A stretch of DNA of 64,000 nt, taken from assembly GCA_943368475.1 (NCBI GenBank), contig CALRLF020000003.1, forward strand, positions 76,107-140,106. Direction: 5' to 3'. Position numbers and translations under genes: made by a program. Positions 25,822 to 34,479 of this stretch are shown one piece after another (positions within the stretch are counted from its first letter, which is position 1; the number at the start of each line of letters is the position of its first letter). The notes under the pieces were generated by a model. It did no database searches and was not told where the DNA came from. It was given only the letters and a program-made list of their open reading frames with translations. Source of the DNA: UBA1930 sp943368475. GTDB lineage: Bacteria; Bacteroidota; Bacteroidia; Chitinophagales; Chitinophagaceae.

Positions 25822-27144
25822 TTATTCCCAAATTTCAGCTTTCCCATCTAACCATTGTTTTACACTTTCAGTAGTAACACTTTTTGGTCTTTCTAATGCA
25901 AAGCCTAAAGCTCTATCCCAACAAAGGCTTGCCATAACGCCCAATGAACGACTTACAGCAAAAAGAACGGTATAAAATTCATACTCAACCAATCCATAGT
26001 GAACCAATAGAGCTCCACTATGTGCATCTACATTAGGCCAAGGGTTTTTAATTTTTCCTAAAGATTGTAAAATAGGAGGTACAGTTTCATAAATATTCCA
26101 AACCGTACGACATAACTTATCTTCTGGCATATGTTTTTTACCAAATTCCATTTGTGCGGTAAATCGTGGATCTGTTTTTCTTAAAACAGCATGTCCATAA
26201 CCGGGTACAACTTTACCAGCTTCTAATGTAGCTTTAACGTAGTCGGCAATTTGTTCTTTTGCAGGTAAATCGGTAGCCAGTTTTTCCTGCATATCAAAAA
26301 TCCATTTAATTACTTCTTGATTGGCTAAACCGTGTAATGGCCCAGCTAAACCATTCATACCTGCTGCATAACTTAAGTATGGATCGCTTAATGCACTACC
26401 TACCAAATGGGTTGTATGTGCAGATACGTTTCCACCTTCATGATCAGCGTGAATAGTCATATACAAACGCATCAATTCTTTAAAACTATGATCTTCATAA
26501 CCCATCATGTGAGCTAGGTTACCTGCCCAATCTAATAAACCATTTGGATGAATGTGTTCGTTGTTTTTGTACTTACGACGATAGATATAAGCAGCAATAC
26601 GTGGTAAACGTGCAATTAAAATCATTGCATCGTCGAAAGTTGGTTCCCAATAATCTTTTTTGTTAATGCCTTCGCTATAAGCTTTTGCAAAATAGCTTTC
26701 TGTTTGAAGTGCCATTACACCAACCACATACATAGTCATTGGATGTGTGGTAATTGGCAAGGCATCAATTGCAGCAAAAACATGGTTTGGAACATGGCTG
26801 CGTCTTTGTAGAATATCTGTAATTCTTTCAGAATCTTCTTCAGTAGGTAATTCTCCCAATAACATTAAATACAATAAACCCTCGGGTAAAGGTTCATCGC
26901 CATTTTTAGCTTTTGGTAGTTTTTCTTGTAATTCGGGAATGGTATATCCACGAAAGCGAATGCCTTCTTGGGCATCTAATAAACTGGTTTCAGTAACTAA
27001 ACCAGTAATGCCCCTCATTCCCTGATAAATTTGGGATAGGGTTACTTCACCAATTTTTTTGTTACCGTGTTCTTTCAGTATGTCTTTTATCTCTTTGCTG
27101 GCAATGTCTGCCTTTTCTTTAAACTTGTCTTTAATAACGCCCAT
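25822..27144 (-). CDS. gltA: Citrate synthase (eukaryote-like type I form)
   Basis: Condenses oxaloacetate and acetyl-CoA at entry to the TCA cycle. 440 residues from the ATG at 27144; a TTG at 27183 is discarded. The sequence follows the mitochondrial-type subfamily: GMRGITGLVTETSLLDAQEGIRFRGYTIPELQ, HADHEGGNVSAHTTHLVGSALSDPYLSYAAGMNGLAGPLHG with catalytic histidines, and GYGHAVLRKTDPR. The last segment GVMASLCWDRALGFALERPKSVTT carries the C-terminal arginine region. The N-terminal about 30 residues are charged and helical. Confidence 0.96.
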   Translation of the reverse strand: MGVIKDKFKEKADIASKEIKDILKEHGNKKIGEVTLSQIYQGMRGITGLVTETSLLDAQEGIRFRGYTIPELQEKLPKAKNGDEPLPEGLLYLMLLGELPTEEDSERITDILQRRSHVPNHVFAAIDALPITTHPMTMYVVGVMALQTESYFAKAYSEGINKKDYWEPTFDDAMILIARLPRIAAYIYRRKYKNNEHIHPNGLLDWAGNLAHMMGYEDHSFKELMRLYMTIHADHEGGNVSAHTTHLVGSALSDPYLSYAAGMNGLAGPLHGLANQEVIKWIFDMQEKLATDLPAKEQIADYVKATLEAGKVVPGYGHAVLRKTDPRFTAQMEFGKKHMPEDKLCRTVWNIYETVPPILQSLGKIKNPWPNVDAHSGALLVHYGLVEYEFYTVLFAVSRSLGVMASLCWDRALGFALERPKSVTTESVKQWLDGKAEIWE

Positions 27145-27437
27145 TTTAATGTATTTTATAGCAAATAATTGTTTACTTAACAATGATTTTAGCAGTAAAC
27201 TGCTTTGTGTACAATAGTTTGCGGGAACTTTAATCCTGATACAAGCATAAATCTCAATTTCAATGCTTTAGAAGAGCTTTATAATTGAGAGCGGTTAAAG
27301 GTAAAGCAACTTATTTATTCAACAAAAGATTTACAATAAGGTTGTATTATTTTATTGGAGTATATGCTTTTTTGGAATAAAAAAATCGTATTTCGGAAAA
27401 TGAAGGTCTTAAAATCCATGTTTCGTAACCATTAAAT

Positions 27438-28535
27438 CTATTTTGGAGCTTTTTTATACAAATAGTAAGCAACAAATAGAAAAATTACGTTTGGCAGCCA
27501 CGCTGCAATAAATGGAGGGAAATTACCTTTGGTTGAAAAAATAGTAGAAAATTTATCTGTAATAATATATAAAGCAGCTGTTGCAAAGCCTAAGGCTAAA
27601 TGAACGCCACTACCACCTCTTACTTTTCTACCAGCTACTACTGCACCAATTAAAGTAAGCATAATAACTGTAAATGGAGTTGCATCTCTTTTATAACGTT
27701 CTACTTTAAGTTCATTTAAGGTCTCAGAGCCCCGCATTTGTTCCAATTGTATGTATCTATTTAATTCAGGGGTGGTTAATTTACTTTTTGCATAATTGTC
27801 TCTTTTTAAATCGAAAGGTTGAAAATTAAAGTTCATCAACATCTCATCTTGCATTACTACACTTTCTTTTAAGCCATCTAATTTTCTTTTTAAAACTGAG
27901 TTCAATAACCATTTTCGTTTACTGGTGTCCCATCTAAAACTTTCTGCTCTGGTGTTTTCAACAACTTGAGTGCCTTTAATTTTATTCATGAAAAAAGGAC
28001 CTCCTTGTTTAGTAGCTGTGTCATAGCCCATTATTCCAGCATAAGAAAACGAATCAATCTTAAAATATAAATCTCTTCCCCTTCGTCCACTGGTAATTGC
28101 TTCATAAGATGAATTGGCATCTATATATTTTGCTTCAAATGAAGTTCTAATAACATTGGCTTTAGGTATTACAAACTGATTGGCAAACCATAAAATGGTT
28201 GCTAAGAAAACACCACCAATAAAATAAGGTCTCAACCAACGGTTGTACTTGGTTCCACTAGCTAAAATGGCTACAATTTCACTTCGGCCAGCCATTTTCG
28301 AAGTAAAAAAAATAACTGCAATAAAAACAAATAAGGGAAATAGTAATGCAATAATGTGTGGAATAAACCCAAAATAATAGTCAGTCATAATTCTAGCAAA
28401 TCCCAATTTTGATTTTACAAAATCATCGGTTTTTTCGCTAACATCAATAACCACAGCAATAATGGTAAATAAAAAAATGGAAAAGAAGAAAGTGCTGAGA
28501 AACTTTTTTAGTATGTACCAATCTAATTTTTTCAT
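27438..28535 (-). CDS. LptF/LptG family permease
   Basis: 365 residues, six membrane segments: two near the N-terminus (LSTFFFSIFLFTIIAVVI, PHIIALLFPLFVFIAVIFF), one near 105-122, and three at the C-terminus (TVIMLTLIGAVVAG, LALGFATAALYIITDKF, FIAAWLPNVIFLFVAYYLY). A periplasmic beta-rich domain sits between them. The opening MKKLDWYILKKFLSTF is typical of YjgP/YjgQ proteins that draw lipopolysaccharide out of the inner membrane with LptB. Whether it is LptF or LptG cannot be told. A TATATTTG box is 17 bp upstream of the start. Confidence 0.92.
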   Translation of the reverse strand: MKKLDWYILKKFLSTFFFSIFLFTIIAVVIDVSEKTDDFVKSKLGFARIMTDYYFGFIPHIIALLFPLFVFIAVIFFTSKMAGRSEIVAILASGTKYNRWLRPYFIGGVFLATILWFANQFVIPKANVIRTSFEAKYIDANSSYEAITSGRRGRDLYFKIDSFSYAGIMGYDTATKQGGPFFMNKIKGTQVVENTRAESFRWDTSKRKWLLNSVLKRKLDGLKESVVMQDEMLMNFNFQPFDLKRDNYAKSKLTTPELNRYIQLEQMRGSETLNELKVERYKRDATPFTVIMLTLIGAVVAGRKVRGGSGVHLALGFATAALYIITDKFSTIFSTKGNFPPFIAAWLPNVIFLFVAYYLYKKAPK

Positions 28536-28552
28536 TGTTCAATTGCTGTAAG

Positions 28553-28560
28553 CAAATATA
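28553..28560 (-). promoter_or_regulatory. -7 promoter box of the LptF/G gene
   Basis: TATATTTG on the minus strand matches TAnnTTTG and ends 17 bp before the ATG, implying a leader of roughly ten bases. Confidence 0.5.
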
Positions 28561-28676
28561 ACTGCAAGCTGTGTATTTAATTAGTAGATGTAGTTTTCAT
28601 TGAAATTTTAACTAGTTATCTTTATTATTTACATGAATATTTGTATTAAACATCGTTTTAAACTTATAAAACCACA

Positions 28677-30320
28677 ATGAAAAGATACCTTATTTCATTT
28701 TTTGCATTTATTTATGCAGTTATATTGGCTCAGGTTGTACCAACTAAATGCAAGGCTCAAAATCTTAAAGCCAATAAAACATTAACCATTGGTAGCAAGC
28801 TAATTAATGCAGTAAGTGACGATAGTACACTATCAGGCAAAAGCGGTAAAAGTTTAGTAACTGAAGGTGCAGTAAAGCGTTATATAGATAACTCTAGTGT
28901 TTATTTAAACGTTAAAAAATATGGAGCAAAAGGAAATGACGTAACCGACGATACACAAGCATTTAATAATTGCTTTGCAGCAGCAAGGGCAATAGGTTGT
29001 TTTGTATATATACCAGCAGGCATTTATAGAGTTGGGCAATTAAACTACACAATAGTTACCGATAACAATAACCAAGGTTCACACCCAAGGGGATTGGTAG
29101 GTGAAGGTTATAGTAGTATGCTAAAAGCAAAAACTGGATTTACAGGTACAATGATAAAAGCCAATAATTGTGCTTACAATCATTTTTCCGATTTTTTAGT
29201 AGATGGTAACAACACAGCAATTACTTGTTTAGAAACTGGTTGGTTAAGAAATGGGCCGAGTGCCGAAAATGAATACACCAGGGTTAAAGTTCAAAGGTTT
29301 ACTTCTATAGGTTGGAATGCTGATAACGATAATGAAAGCCCATTTGTTTCGGTTGCAGTTCGCCTTCCAAAAAGTGATACCTGTATTGGTTTATCGTTAG
29401 AAGCAAGTGGTGGAACTATAAGAATCACTGATTGTAGTATAGTAGATTGTTGGTTAAGAATTACAGCCCAAAATTCAACGATAATAAGAGGTTTTTTTTG
29501 TGGTATCCGTTTTTCAGAAAATCAAACAGGGTTTAATAAAATGCAATTTATTGGTTGTCAATTTTATTATTCTTCATCTAACAGCCGTTGCTTTTATATG
29601 GCAAACAAAGGGTTGGGTCATTATCTTTCCTCTTTAGAATTAATCAACTGTTGGTTTACTGGAGCATACGCTAATACATCATCTCCTGCAAATGGTTCTT
29701 TAATAGATGTTGCTACTGTTGGTGGCATTACGTTAAGAGGTACAACTATTTTAGAAAGTGCCGCAGGCACTCAACGATTGTTGGCTACAAGTTGTGTTTT
29801 TTCGAGTGTGGGCTTATCGAATGTATTAATGGATAATGTAGATTATTATGGTTTAAATGCAGCAATGCCAACCGGCTTTAGATTAGTTGAACACAATACC
29901 ATGAAGGGAGGCGTAGGGCTTGTAAATACACAGTTTGGGCAGGTAACCTATAGTGCAACCACTACATTGGGAGCATTGGCAGGAGGTAATTGGTACAGTT
30001 TAATTGCTGATAATGTGTTAGAAGAAAATGTTTTTTATATATTATCTGTTTACTGGAATCATGTAACAGTTGGATATCCTTACATTGTTAATACTGGAGC
30101 AATTGTTTCGGGTACCTCATCTATTTCAAGTCCATCAACAGTATCAGCTATCGGCAGTTCATTTATAAACCATGCACACGATAGTGCATATATCGGTTTA
30201 AGATACACACAAACAGGAAATGTAATATCGGGAATTCAGTTTTCGCCAAATTTTACTGTTGCAAGTGGTAGCTCTATAACTGTAAAACTTACTAAAATTT
30301 CGAGTAGAGGGGTATATTAA
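28677..30320 (+). CDS. Secreted beta-helix protein (pectate-lyase-3 superfamily)
   Basis: 547 residues, signal peptide ending near CKAQ (residue 28). Residues 29-72 (LTIGSKLINAVSDDSTLSGKSGKSLVTEGAVKRYID) are a short collagen-free spacer of the kind found in fiber and tailspike proteins. NVKKYGAKGNDVTDDTQAFNNCFAAARAIGCFVYIPAGIYRVGQL then opens a right-handed beta-helix of the pectate_lyase_3 type. The final about 120 residues (beta-rich, S/T/G) could be a trimer cap or carbohydrate-binding region. No catalytic motif can be assigned. It is unlinked to the pectin locus at 57-64 kb. Confidence 0.82.
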   Translation: MKRYLISFFAFIYAVILAQVVPTKCKAQNLKANKTLTIGSKLINAVSDDSTLSGKSGKSLVTEGAVKRYIDNSSVYLNVKKYGAKGNDVTDDTQAFNNCFAAARAIGCFVYIPAGIYRVGQLNYTIVTDNNNQGSHPRGLVGEGYSSMLKAKTGFTGTMIKANNCAYNHFSDFLVDGNNTAITCLETGWLRNGPSAENEYTRVKVQRFTSIGWNADNDNESPFVSVAVRLPKSDTCIGLSLEASGGTIRITDCSIVDCWLRITAQNSTIIRGFFCGIRFSENQTGFNKMQFIGCQFYYSSSNSRCFYMANKGLGHYLSSLELINCWFTGAYANTSSPANGSLIDVATVGGITLRGTTILESAAGTQRLLATSCVFSSVGLSNVLMDNVDYYGLNAAMPTGFRLVEHNTMKGGVGLVNTQFGQVTYSATTTLGALAGGNWYSLIADNVLEENVFYILSVYWNHVTVGYPYIVNTGAIVSGTSSISSPSTVSAIGSSFINHAHDSAYIGLRYTQTGNVISGIQFSPNFTVASGSSITVKLTKISSRGVY

Positions 30321-30470
30321 AGGTGATGCTAATGAAAAAAATGTATCGAAAATGAAAGGAGTCGTTACAAGTTATGTAACGCAAGACGGTTAAAGAGTTG
30401 TTGAAATTTCCTTTTAAGTGATCTTCTAGAGATAACAACCCTTTATTTACAAAGGTTTTTGTATTCTATG

Positions 30471-30543
30471 TGGAGATTAGCGGGGTCGAACCGCTGACCT
30501 TTTGCATGCCATGCAAACGCTCTACCAACTGAGCTAAACCCCC
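30471..30543 (-). tRNA. tRNA-Ala (anticodon GGC)
   Basis: The minus strand folds as a cloverleaf of 73 nt. The acceptor GGGGGTT pairs with AATCTCC, with two G-U pairs. The D arm contains AGCTCAGTTGGTAGAGC. The anticodon stem TTTGC/GCAAA encloses ATGGCAT, with anticodon GGC. The T arm holds GGTTCGACCCC. Discriminator base is A; CCA is not encoded (the next bases are CAT). Confidence 0.95.
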
Positions 30544-30638
30544 AAAGTGGTTTGCAAATGTAAAGTTTGCTTACTGCCAACCAAAAATATTTTTATATCA
30601 ACTTTTAGTTGGTTTCTTTGTTGTATCAAAAAATAAAA

Positions 30639-30806
30639 ATGAGCATTTTAAAACAGTTTGCAGAATACCTGTACATTAAAAAACGTGACCCAAATGAGCC
30701 TAAAACTCAATGGATGAAATACATGCATGGCATGAACAGGATTTCATTAATTATGTTCCTACTTGCATTAATTGTAATAATTGTGAAATTATTGGTTAAG
30801 AAGTAG
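30639..30806 (+). CDS. Small single-span membrane protein
   Basis: 55 residues from the ATG at 30639: a charged N-terminal half (YLYIKKRDPNEPKTQWMKYMHGMNRIS) and one C-terminal membrane helix (LIMFLLALIVIIVKLLV) ending in KK. It resembles small conserved Bacteroidota proteins annotated as DUF6728, but I am not sure of that assignment. Its last 11 bp overlap the 3' end of lpxB on the other strand. Function unknown. Confidence 0.65.
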   Translation: MSILKQFAEYLYIKKRDPNEPKTQWMKYMHGMNRISLIMFLLALIVIIVKLLVKK

Positions 30807-31905
30807 CAAAATCAACCGTTATTGTTGCTGCTTTTTCTGATGCATTACCACCAGCTGATAAAATATTTTTTAAAGCAGTATAATCCGAAGAAAGTTGACT
30901 TATTCTTTGTTCACTATTCAACAAAAGACCCAATTCATTAACTAAGTTTTTTGAGGTCAATTCTTGTTGTATTAATTCTTTCACAACTTCCTTATTCATT
31001 ATTAAGTTTACAAGTGAAATGAATTTAATTTTTATCAATCGTTTGGCAATTTGATAACTGATATTGCTGCCTTTATAACAAACCACTTCGGGTACACCAA
31101 ACAATGCAGTTTCTAAAGTTGCTGTTCCACTGGTTACCAATGCAGCAGTGCTTTGCATTAATAAATTGTAGGTATCATTTCTTACAGAAGAAACATTTTG
31201 ATAAGCCGAAAGAAATGGTTCGTAAAATGCATCATCTTGTCCGGGTGCTTTTGCAACTACGAATTGATAATCGGGAAACGACTTTGCAACTTCTAGCATG
31301 ATAGGCAATTTAACAGCAATTTCCTGTTTACGACTGCCGGGCAATAGTGCAACTATTTTAGAATACGGCAATTTGTAATTTGAAATTTGTAATTTGAAAT
31401 TATTAATTACTTCCACCAGTGGATGCCCCACATATTCTACATCCCAATTCCAGGTATTGTTATAATATTCTTTTTCAAAAGGAAGAATACAGAGCATTTT
31501 ATCGATACACAATTTCATTTTCTTTACCCTGTTTGCCTTCCATGCCCAAACTTGGGGAGAGATATAATACACCACTTTAAAACCTTGTTGCTTTGCCCAT
31601 TCGGCAATACGTAAATTAAAACCAGGATAATCAATTAATACCAAAACATTTGGTTTGAAATTTAAAATATCTTGCTTACAAAATTTGATATTCTTAAAAA
31701 TGGTAGGCAAGTTTTTTATTACTTCGGCAAAGCCCATAAAAGCCAAATCTCTATAATGCTTAATTAAAATTGATCCAGCTTCTTGCATTAAATCGCCACC
31801 CCAGCAATGAATATTTGCTGTTGTATCTTTTGCATGAATTTGTTTAATTAAATTGCTTCCATGCAAATCGCCACTGGCTTCTCCTGCAATAATATAATAC
31901 TTCAT
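30796..31905 (-). CDS. lpxB: Lipid-A-disaccharide synthase
   Basis: LpxB joins UDP-2,3-diacylglucosamine and lipid X to form the lipid A disaccharide at the inner membrane. The 369-residue reading from the ATG at 31905 shows IIAGEASGDLHGSNLI, INYPGFN-like LIDYPGFNLRIAEWAK, YYISPQVWAWK, VGHPLVE, VALLPGSRKQE and SGTATLET, all family signatures. Between VGHPLVEVI and KIVALLPGSR, codons for NNFKLQISNYKLP are written almost wholly in six consecutive AT-rich heptamers (31368-31409). This is the linker between the two Rossmann-like lobes, where length varies in the family, so the enzyme should remain active. Confidence 0.96.
   Translation of the reverse strand: MKYYIIAGEASGDLHGSNLIKQIHAKDTTANIHCWGGDLMQEAGSILIKHYRDLAFMGFAEVIKNLPTIFKNIKFCKQDILNFKPNVLVLIDYPGFNLRIAEWAKQQGFKVVYYISPQVWAWKANRVKKMKLCIDKMLCILPFEKEYYNNTWNWDVEYVGHPLVEVINNFKLQISNYKLPYSKIVALLPGSRKQEIAVKLPIMLEVAKSFPDYQFVVAKAPGQDDAFYEPFLSAYQNVSSVRNDTYNLLMQSTAALVTSGTATLETALFGVPEVVCYKGSNISYQIAKRLIKIKFISLVNLIMNKEVVKELIQQELTSKNLVNELGLLLNSEQRISQLSSDYTALKNILSAGGNASEKAATITVDFATS
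31368..31409 (-). repeat. Heptamer array inside lpxB, six units
   Basis: Minus-strand words TAATTAA, TAATTTC, AAATTAC, AAATTTC, AAATTAC, AAATTGC, exactly 42 bp (14 codons). It encodes the inter-lobe linker of LpxB. The first 13 bases equal those of the array at 4860-4901. Confidence 0.75.
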
Positions 31906-31991
31906 ATCCTTAAGAATGAACTGCAAATTACAAGTTAGAATTCAATTTACAGAAACATTGATTTGTTAACAGATTAAGCTTTTTTGTTAAA

Positions 31992-32007
31992 AACTAAAAA
32001 AATAGTT
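31992..32007. promoter_or_regulatory. Operator-like dyad 1 of the BlaI/M56 promoter
   Basis: AACTA-N6-TAGTT, 16 bp. First of three copies with the same arms and six-base A/T spacer, the expected shape of a BlaI/MecI operator. Confidence 0.7.
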
Positions 32008-32037
32008 GTGTAACTAAAAATATAGTTTATATATTTG
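32006..32037 (+). promoter_or_regulatory. Promoter of the BlaI/M56 operon
   Basis: TATATTTG (32030-32037) is a perfect TAnnTTTG -7 box; TTG at 32006-32008 lies 21 bp upstream as a -33 element. Dyads 1 and 2 cover the -33 and spacer, and dyad 3 covers the transcription start, so bound repressor would block RNA polymerase. Confidence 0.65.
32012..32027. promoter_or_regulatory. Operator-like dyad 2 of the BlaI/M56 promoter
   Basis: AACTA-N6-TAGTT, 20 bp (two helical turns) downstream of dyad 1. Confidence 0.7.
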
Positions 32038-32040
32038 TTC

Positions 32041-32056
32041 AACTAAAAAATTAGTT
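32041..32056. promoter_or_regulatory. Operator-like dyad 3 of the BlaI/M56 promoter
   Basis: AACTA-N6-TAGTT, flanked by a further C/G pair (CAACTA...TAGTTG), 29 bp after dyad 2 and 4 bp before the BlaI start codon. Confidence 0.7.
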
Positions 32057-32060
32057 GAAG

Positions 32061-32423
32061 ATGAGTAAGCCATTAACTAAAGCAGAGGAACAGGTAATGC
32101 AAGCAGTTTGGAAATTAGAACATGCATATTTAAAAGATATTGTAGATAGTATGCCTGAGCCAAAACCGCATAGCAATACGGTTGCAACCATTCTTAAAAT
32201 ATTAATCGATAAAGGCTTTATTGGCATTGAAGTGCATGGCAGGGTGCATTGTTATCATGCATTGGTGAGTAAAGAAGAATATTCATCGAGCAGTATTAAG
32301 AATTTAGTAGATGGTTATTTTGAAGGTTCATTTGCCGATGTGGTTTCTTTTATGATTCAACAAAAAGACTTGAAAGTAAAAGACCTTGAACTGTTATTAC
32401 AACAAATTAAAACCAAAAAATAA
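32061..32423 (+). CDS. BlaI/MecI/CopY-type transcriptional repressor
   Basis: 120 residues: an N-terminal winged helix (LTKAEEQVMQAVWKLEHAYLKDIVDSMPEPKPHSNTVATILKILIDKGFIGIEVHGRVHCYHALVSKEEYSS) and a C-terminal dimerisation helix pair. In the classical system the repressor is cleaved after the M56 sensor protease is activated. Here the M56 gene follows 6 bp downstream, which supports the same logic. I start it at ATG 32061; a TTG two codons earlier is unlikely. Three dyads in its promoter suggest autorepression. Confidence 0.94.
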   Translation: MSKPLTKAEEQVMQAVWKLEHAYLKDIVDSMPEPKPHSNTVATILKILIDKGFIGIEVHGRVHCYHALVSKEEYSSSSIKNLVDGYFEGSFADVVSFMIQQKDLKVKDLELLLQQIKTKK

Positions 32424-32429
32424 TTTACT

Positions 32430-34475
32430 ATGCTAACAATTGGTTACTACTTTTTAAAAGTAATACTGTGCAGTGGCATTTTATTATTGTATTACTGGAT
32501 GGTGTTACGCAACAAACGTTTTCATCAATACAATCGTTTTTATTTGTTGTTTGTGGGTTTGTTTTCTTGGTTAATTCCATTAATCAAAATACAGTTTGTT
32601 CAACTAACAGGAGTGGAGCAATCTCAATTAATTCAATTGGTAAATATTGTAGCCGATAATAATACAGAGTTCGAACAAATTGTGTTGCAGCAAGGTTTTG
32701 CTGTTAATTGGGATTTATTGGCAATGGTTGTTTATAGCATTGTTTCAGCTTTTTTTCTGTTTTCTTTTATAGCAGGAATTGCAAAAGTGTATCAGTTGTT
32801 AAAAACCAATTCTTGTAAAAACATTGGGGATGTTTATTTGATTTTAACGAATGCAAAAGGAACGCCATTTTCCTTTTTTAAATACATTTTTTGGAATGAA
32901 GCTATTGATATTAATACATCAACAGGCAAACAAATGATGCAGCACGAATTAATTCATGTGCAAGAAAAACACAGTGCTGATAAGCTTTTTATGCAACTCG
33001 TTATTTTGTTTGGTTGGTTTAATCCATTTTTTTGGTTGGCAAAAAAAGAACTGAATATGATTCACGAATTTATAGCCGATAATAAAGCCATTGAAAATGG
33101 AGATACAGCTTCACTGGCTACCATGTTGTTAACTGCTGCTTACCCACAGCAACAATATTTATTAAGTAATCCATTTTTCTTTTCACCCATAAAACGAAGA
33201 TTAGCTATGTTAACCAACACAAAAAATTCAAAATGGTCTTATGCAAGAAGACTGGTTGTATTGCCTTTGCTTGCAACAGTAGTGTTATTATTTGCATTTA
33301 GAAAAAAAGAGGCAGATAAAAATATTCCATTAAACAAAGTGTACACTGTTGTTATTGATGCAGGTCATGGTGGATCTGATATTGGAGCTTCTGCTTTAGA
33401 TGGTACTACAGAAAAAGAACTTAATTTATTAATGCTGCAAGCTGTGAAAGCTGCAAATGCAAACGATAAAATTAAATTGATTTTCACCCGAGAAACTGAT
33501 GTACTGCAAACGCCAGTTGAGAAAGCCAATTTTGTAAATGCCCAAAAAGCTGATTTATTTGTTTCGTTGCACATGAATGTTGCAACCAAAGAAGAGCCTA
33601 TTAAAAATGGTATCGAAATTTATGTGCCAAGGGATAACGATAGAAAGAATATAGAGCAATGCAAACTTTTTGCAACTTCAATTAATCAGGTGTTACAACA
33701 ATCGTTTGTATCGAATGGAGTAAAAACTAGAGCTGCTGGTATTTGGATATTAAAAGCAACTGAATGTCCTGCTGCACTAATTGAATGTGGATTTATAAGC
33801 AATGCAAAAGATTTAGCAATGCTAAAAAATGAAACTCAGCGAAAAAAAATGGCTGAATCAATCTTGACTGGAATTGGTAATTATTTAAAAGCTTTTGAAA
33901 CCAATCAAGTTGCAAATAATCAAGCAACAAAAGAACTTACTATTGTTCAAGCAAAAATGAATGACACCGTTCCTACAAATAAAAAAACTATTACTGTTAC
34001 GCTAAATGAAGGAAAGGCAAGTAAGAATATTGATACAACTTTAAAAGGGAACTTAAAAAACAGTTTAATCATTGTGGATGAGCAGAAGATGAGTTATGAG
34101 GCTTTTAAGAAAATTGACCCAAATGACATTGCTACAATAAATATTTATAAATACACTGATAAAAATTCTGCCAATCGTGAAAATGGAAAGGAGAGTGTTG
34201 TTATAGTTACAACCAAAAAGAAAGCTACAGAATCAAAATCTACGGATGAGATTAAAGAAGAAAAGCTACCAAAAGATGTTATATACATTGTTGATGGAAA
34301 ACGAATTACCAAAGAAGAAATGGGTAAGCTAAACACAAGTGATCTTGAAACTGTGAATGTATTAAAAGATAAAGCTGCTATTGCTCTTTATGGTGAAGAA
34401 GGGAAGAATGGAGTGATAATTATTACGACAAAAAAGAAACCAGTTTCTCCAAGTCAAATTGTTGAGAAAAGTTAA
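32430..34475 (+). CDS. BlaR1-like M56 protease fused to an N-acetylmuramoyl-L-alanine amidase domain
   Basis: 681 residues in three parts. (1) Residues 1-290: membrane helices and an M56 metalloprotease with the zinc motif HELIH (His172, Glu173, His176) and a downstream MIHEFIADNKA; the last helix is VVLPLLATVVLLFAF. (2) Residues about 305-495: an Amidase_3 domain, YTVVIDAGHGGSDIGA, with apparent zinc ligands His313, Glu328 and His381 (SLHMN) and catalytic Glu452 (ALIECGFIS), all kept. (3) Two repeats ending VVIVTTKKK and ALYGEEGKNGVIIITTKK, resembling TonB-plug segments. In classical BlaR1 the sensor is a penicillin-binding domain; here a peptidoglycan amidase takes that place. A role in sensing muropeptides or wall damage is inference. 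Confidence 0.92.
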   Translation: MLTIGYYFLKVILCSGILLLYYWMVLRNKRFHQYNRFYLLFVGLFSWLIPLIKIQFVQLTGVEQSQLIQLVNIVADNNTEFEQIVLQQGFAVNWDLLAMVVYSIVSAFFLFSFIAGIAKVYQLLKTNSCKNIGDVYLILTNAKGTPFSFFKYIFWNEAIDINTSTGKQMMQHELIHVQEKHSADKLFMQLVILFGWFNPFFWLAKKELNMIHEFIADNKAIENGDTASLATMLLTAAYPQQQYLLSNPFFFSPIKRRLAMLTNTKNSKWSYARRLVVLPLLATVVLLFAFRKKEADKNIPLNKVYTVVIDAGHGGSDIGASALDGTTEKELNLLMLQAVKAANANDKIKLIFTRETDVLQTPVEKANFVNAQKADLFVSLHMNVATKEEPIKNGIEIYVPRDNDRKNIEQCKLFATSINQVLQQSFVSNGVKTRAAGIWILKATECPAALIECGFISNAKDLAMLKNETQRKKMAESILTGIGNYLKAFETNQVANNQATKELTIVQAKMNDTVPTNKKTITVTLNEGKASKNIDTTLKGNLKNSLIIVDEQKMSYEAFKKIDPNDIATINIYKYTDKNSANRENGKESVVIVTTKKKATESKSTDEIKEEKLPKDVIYIVDGKRITKEEMGKLNTSDLETVNVLKDKAAIALYGEEGKNGVIIITTKKKPVSPSQIVEKS

Positions 34476-34479
34476 TCTG

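Noticed and set aside
30363..30381. CGTTAC...GTAACG inverted repeat downstream of the beta-helix gene
   Set aside because: Only 6-bp arms with no T-run; too weak to call a terminator or integration site.
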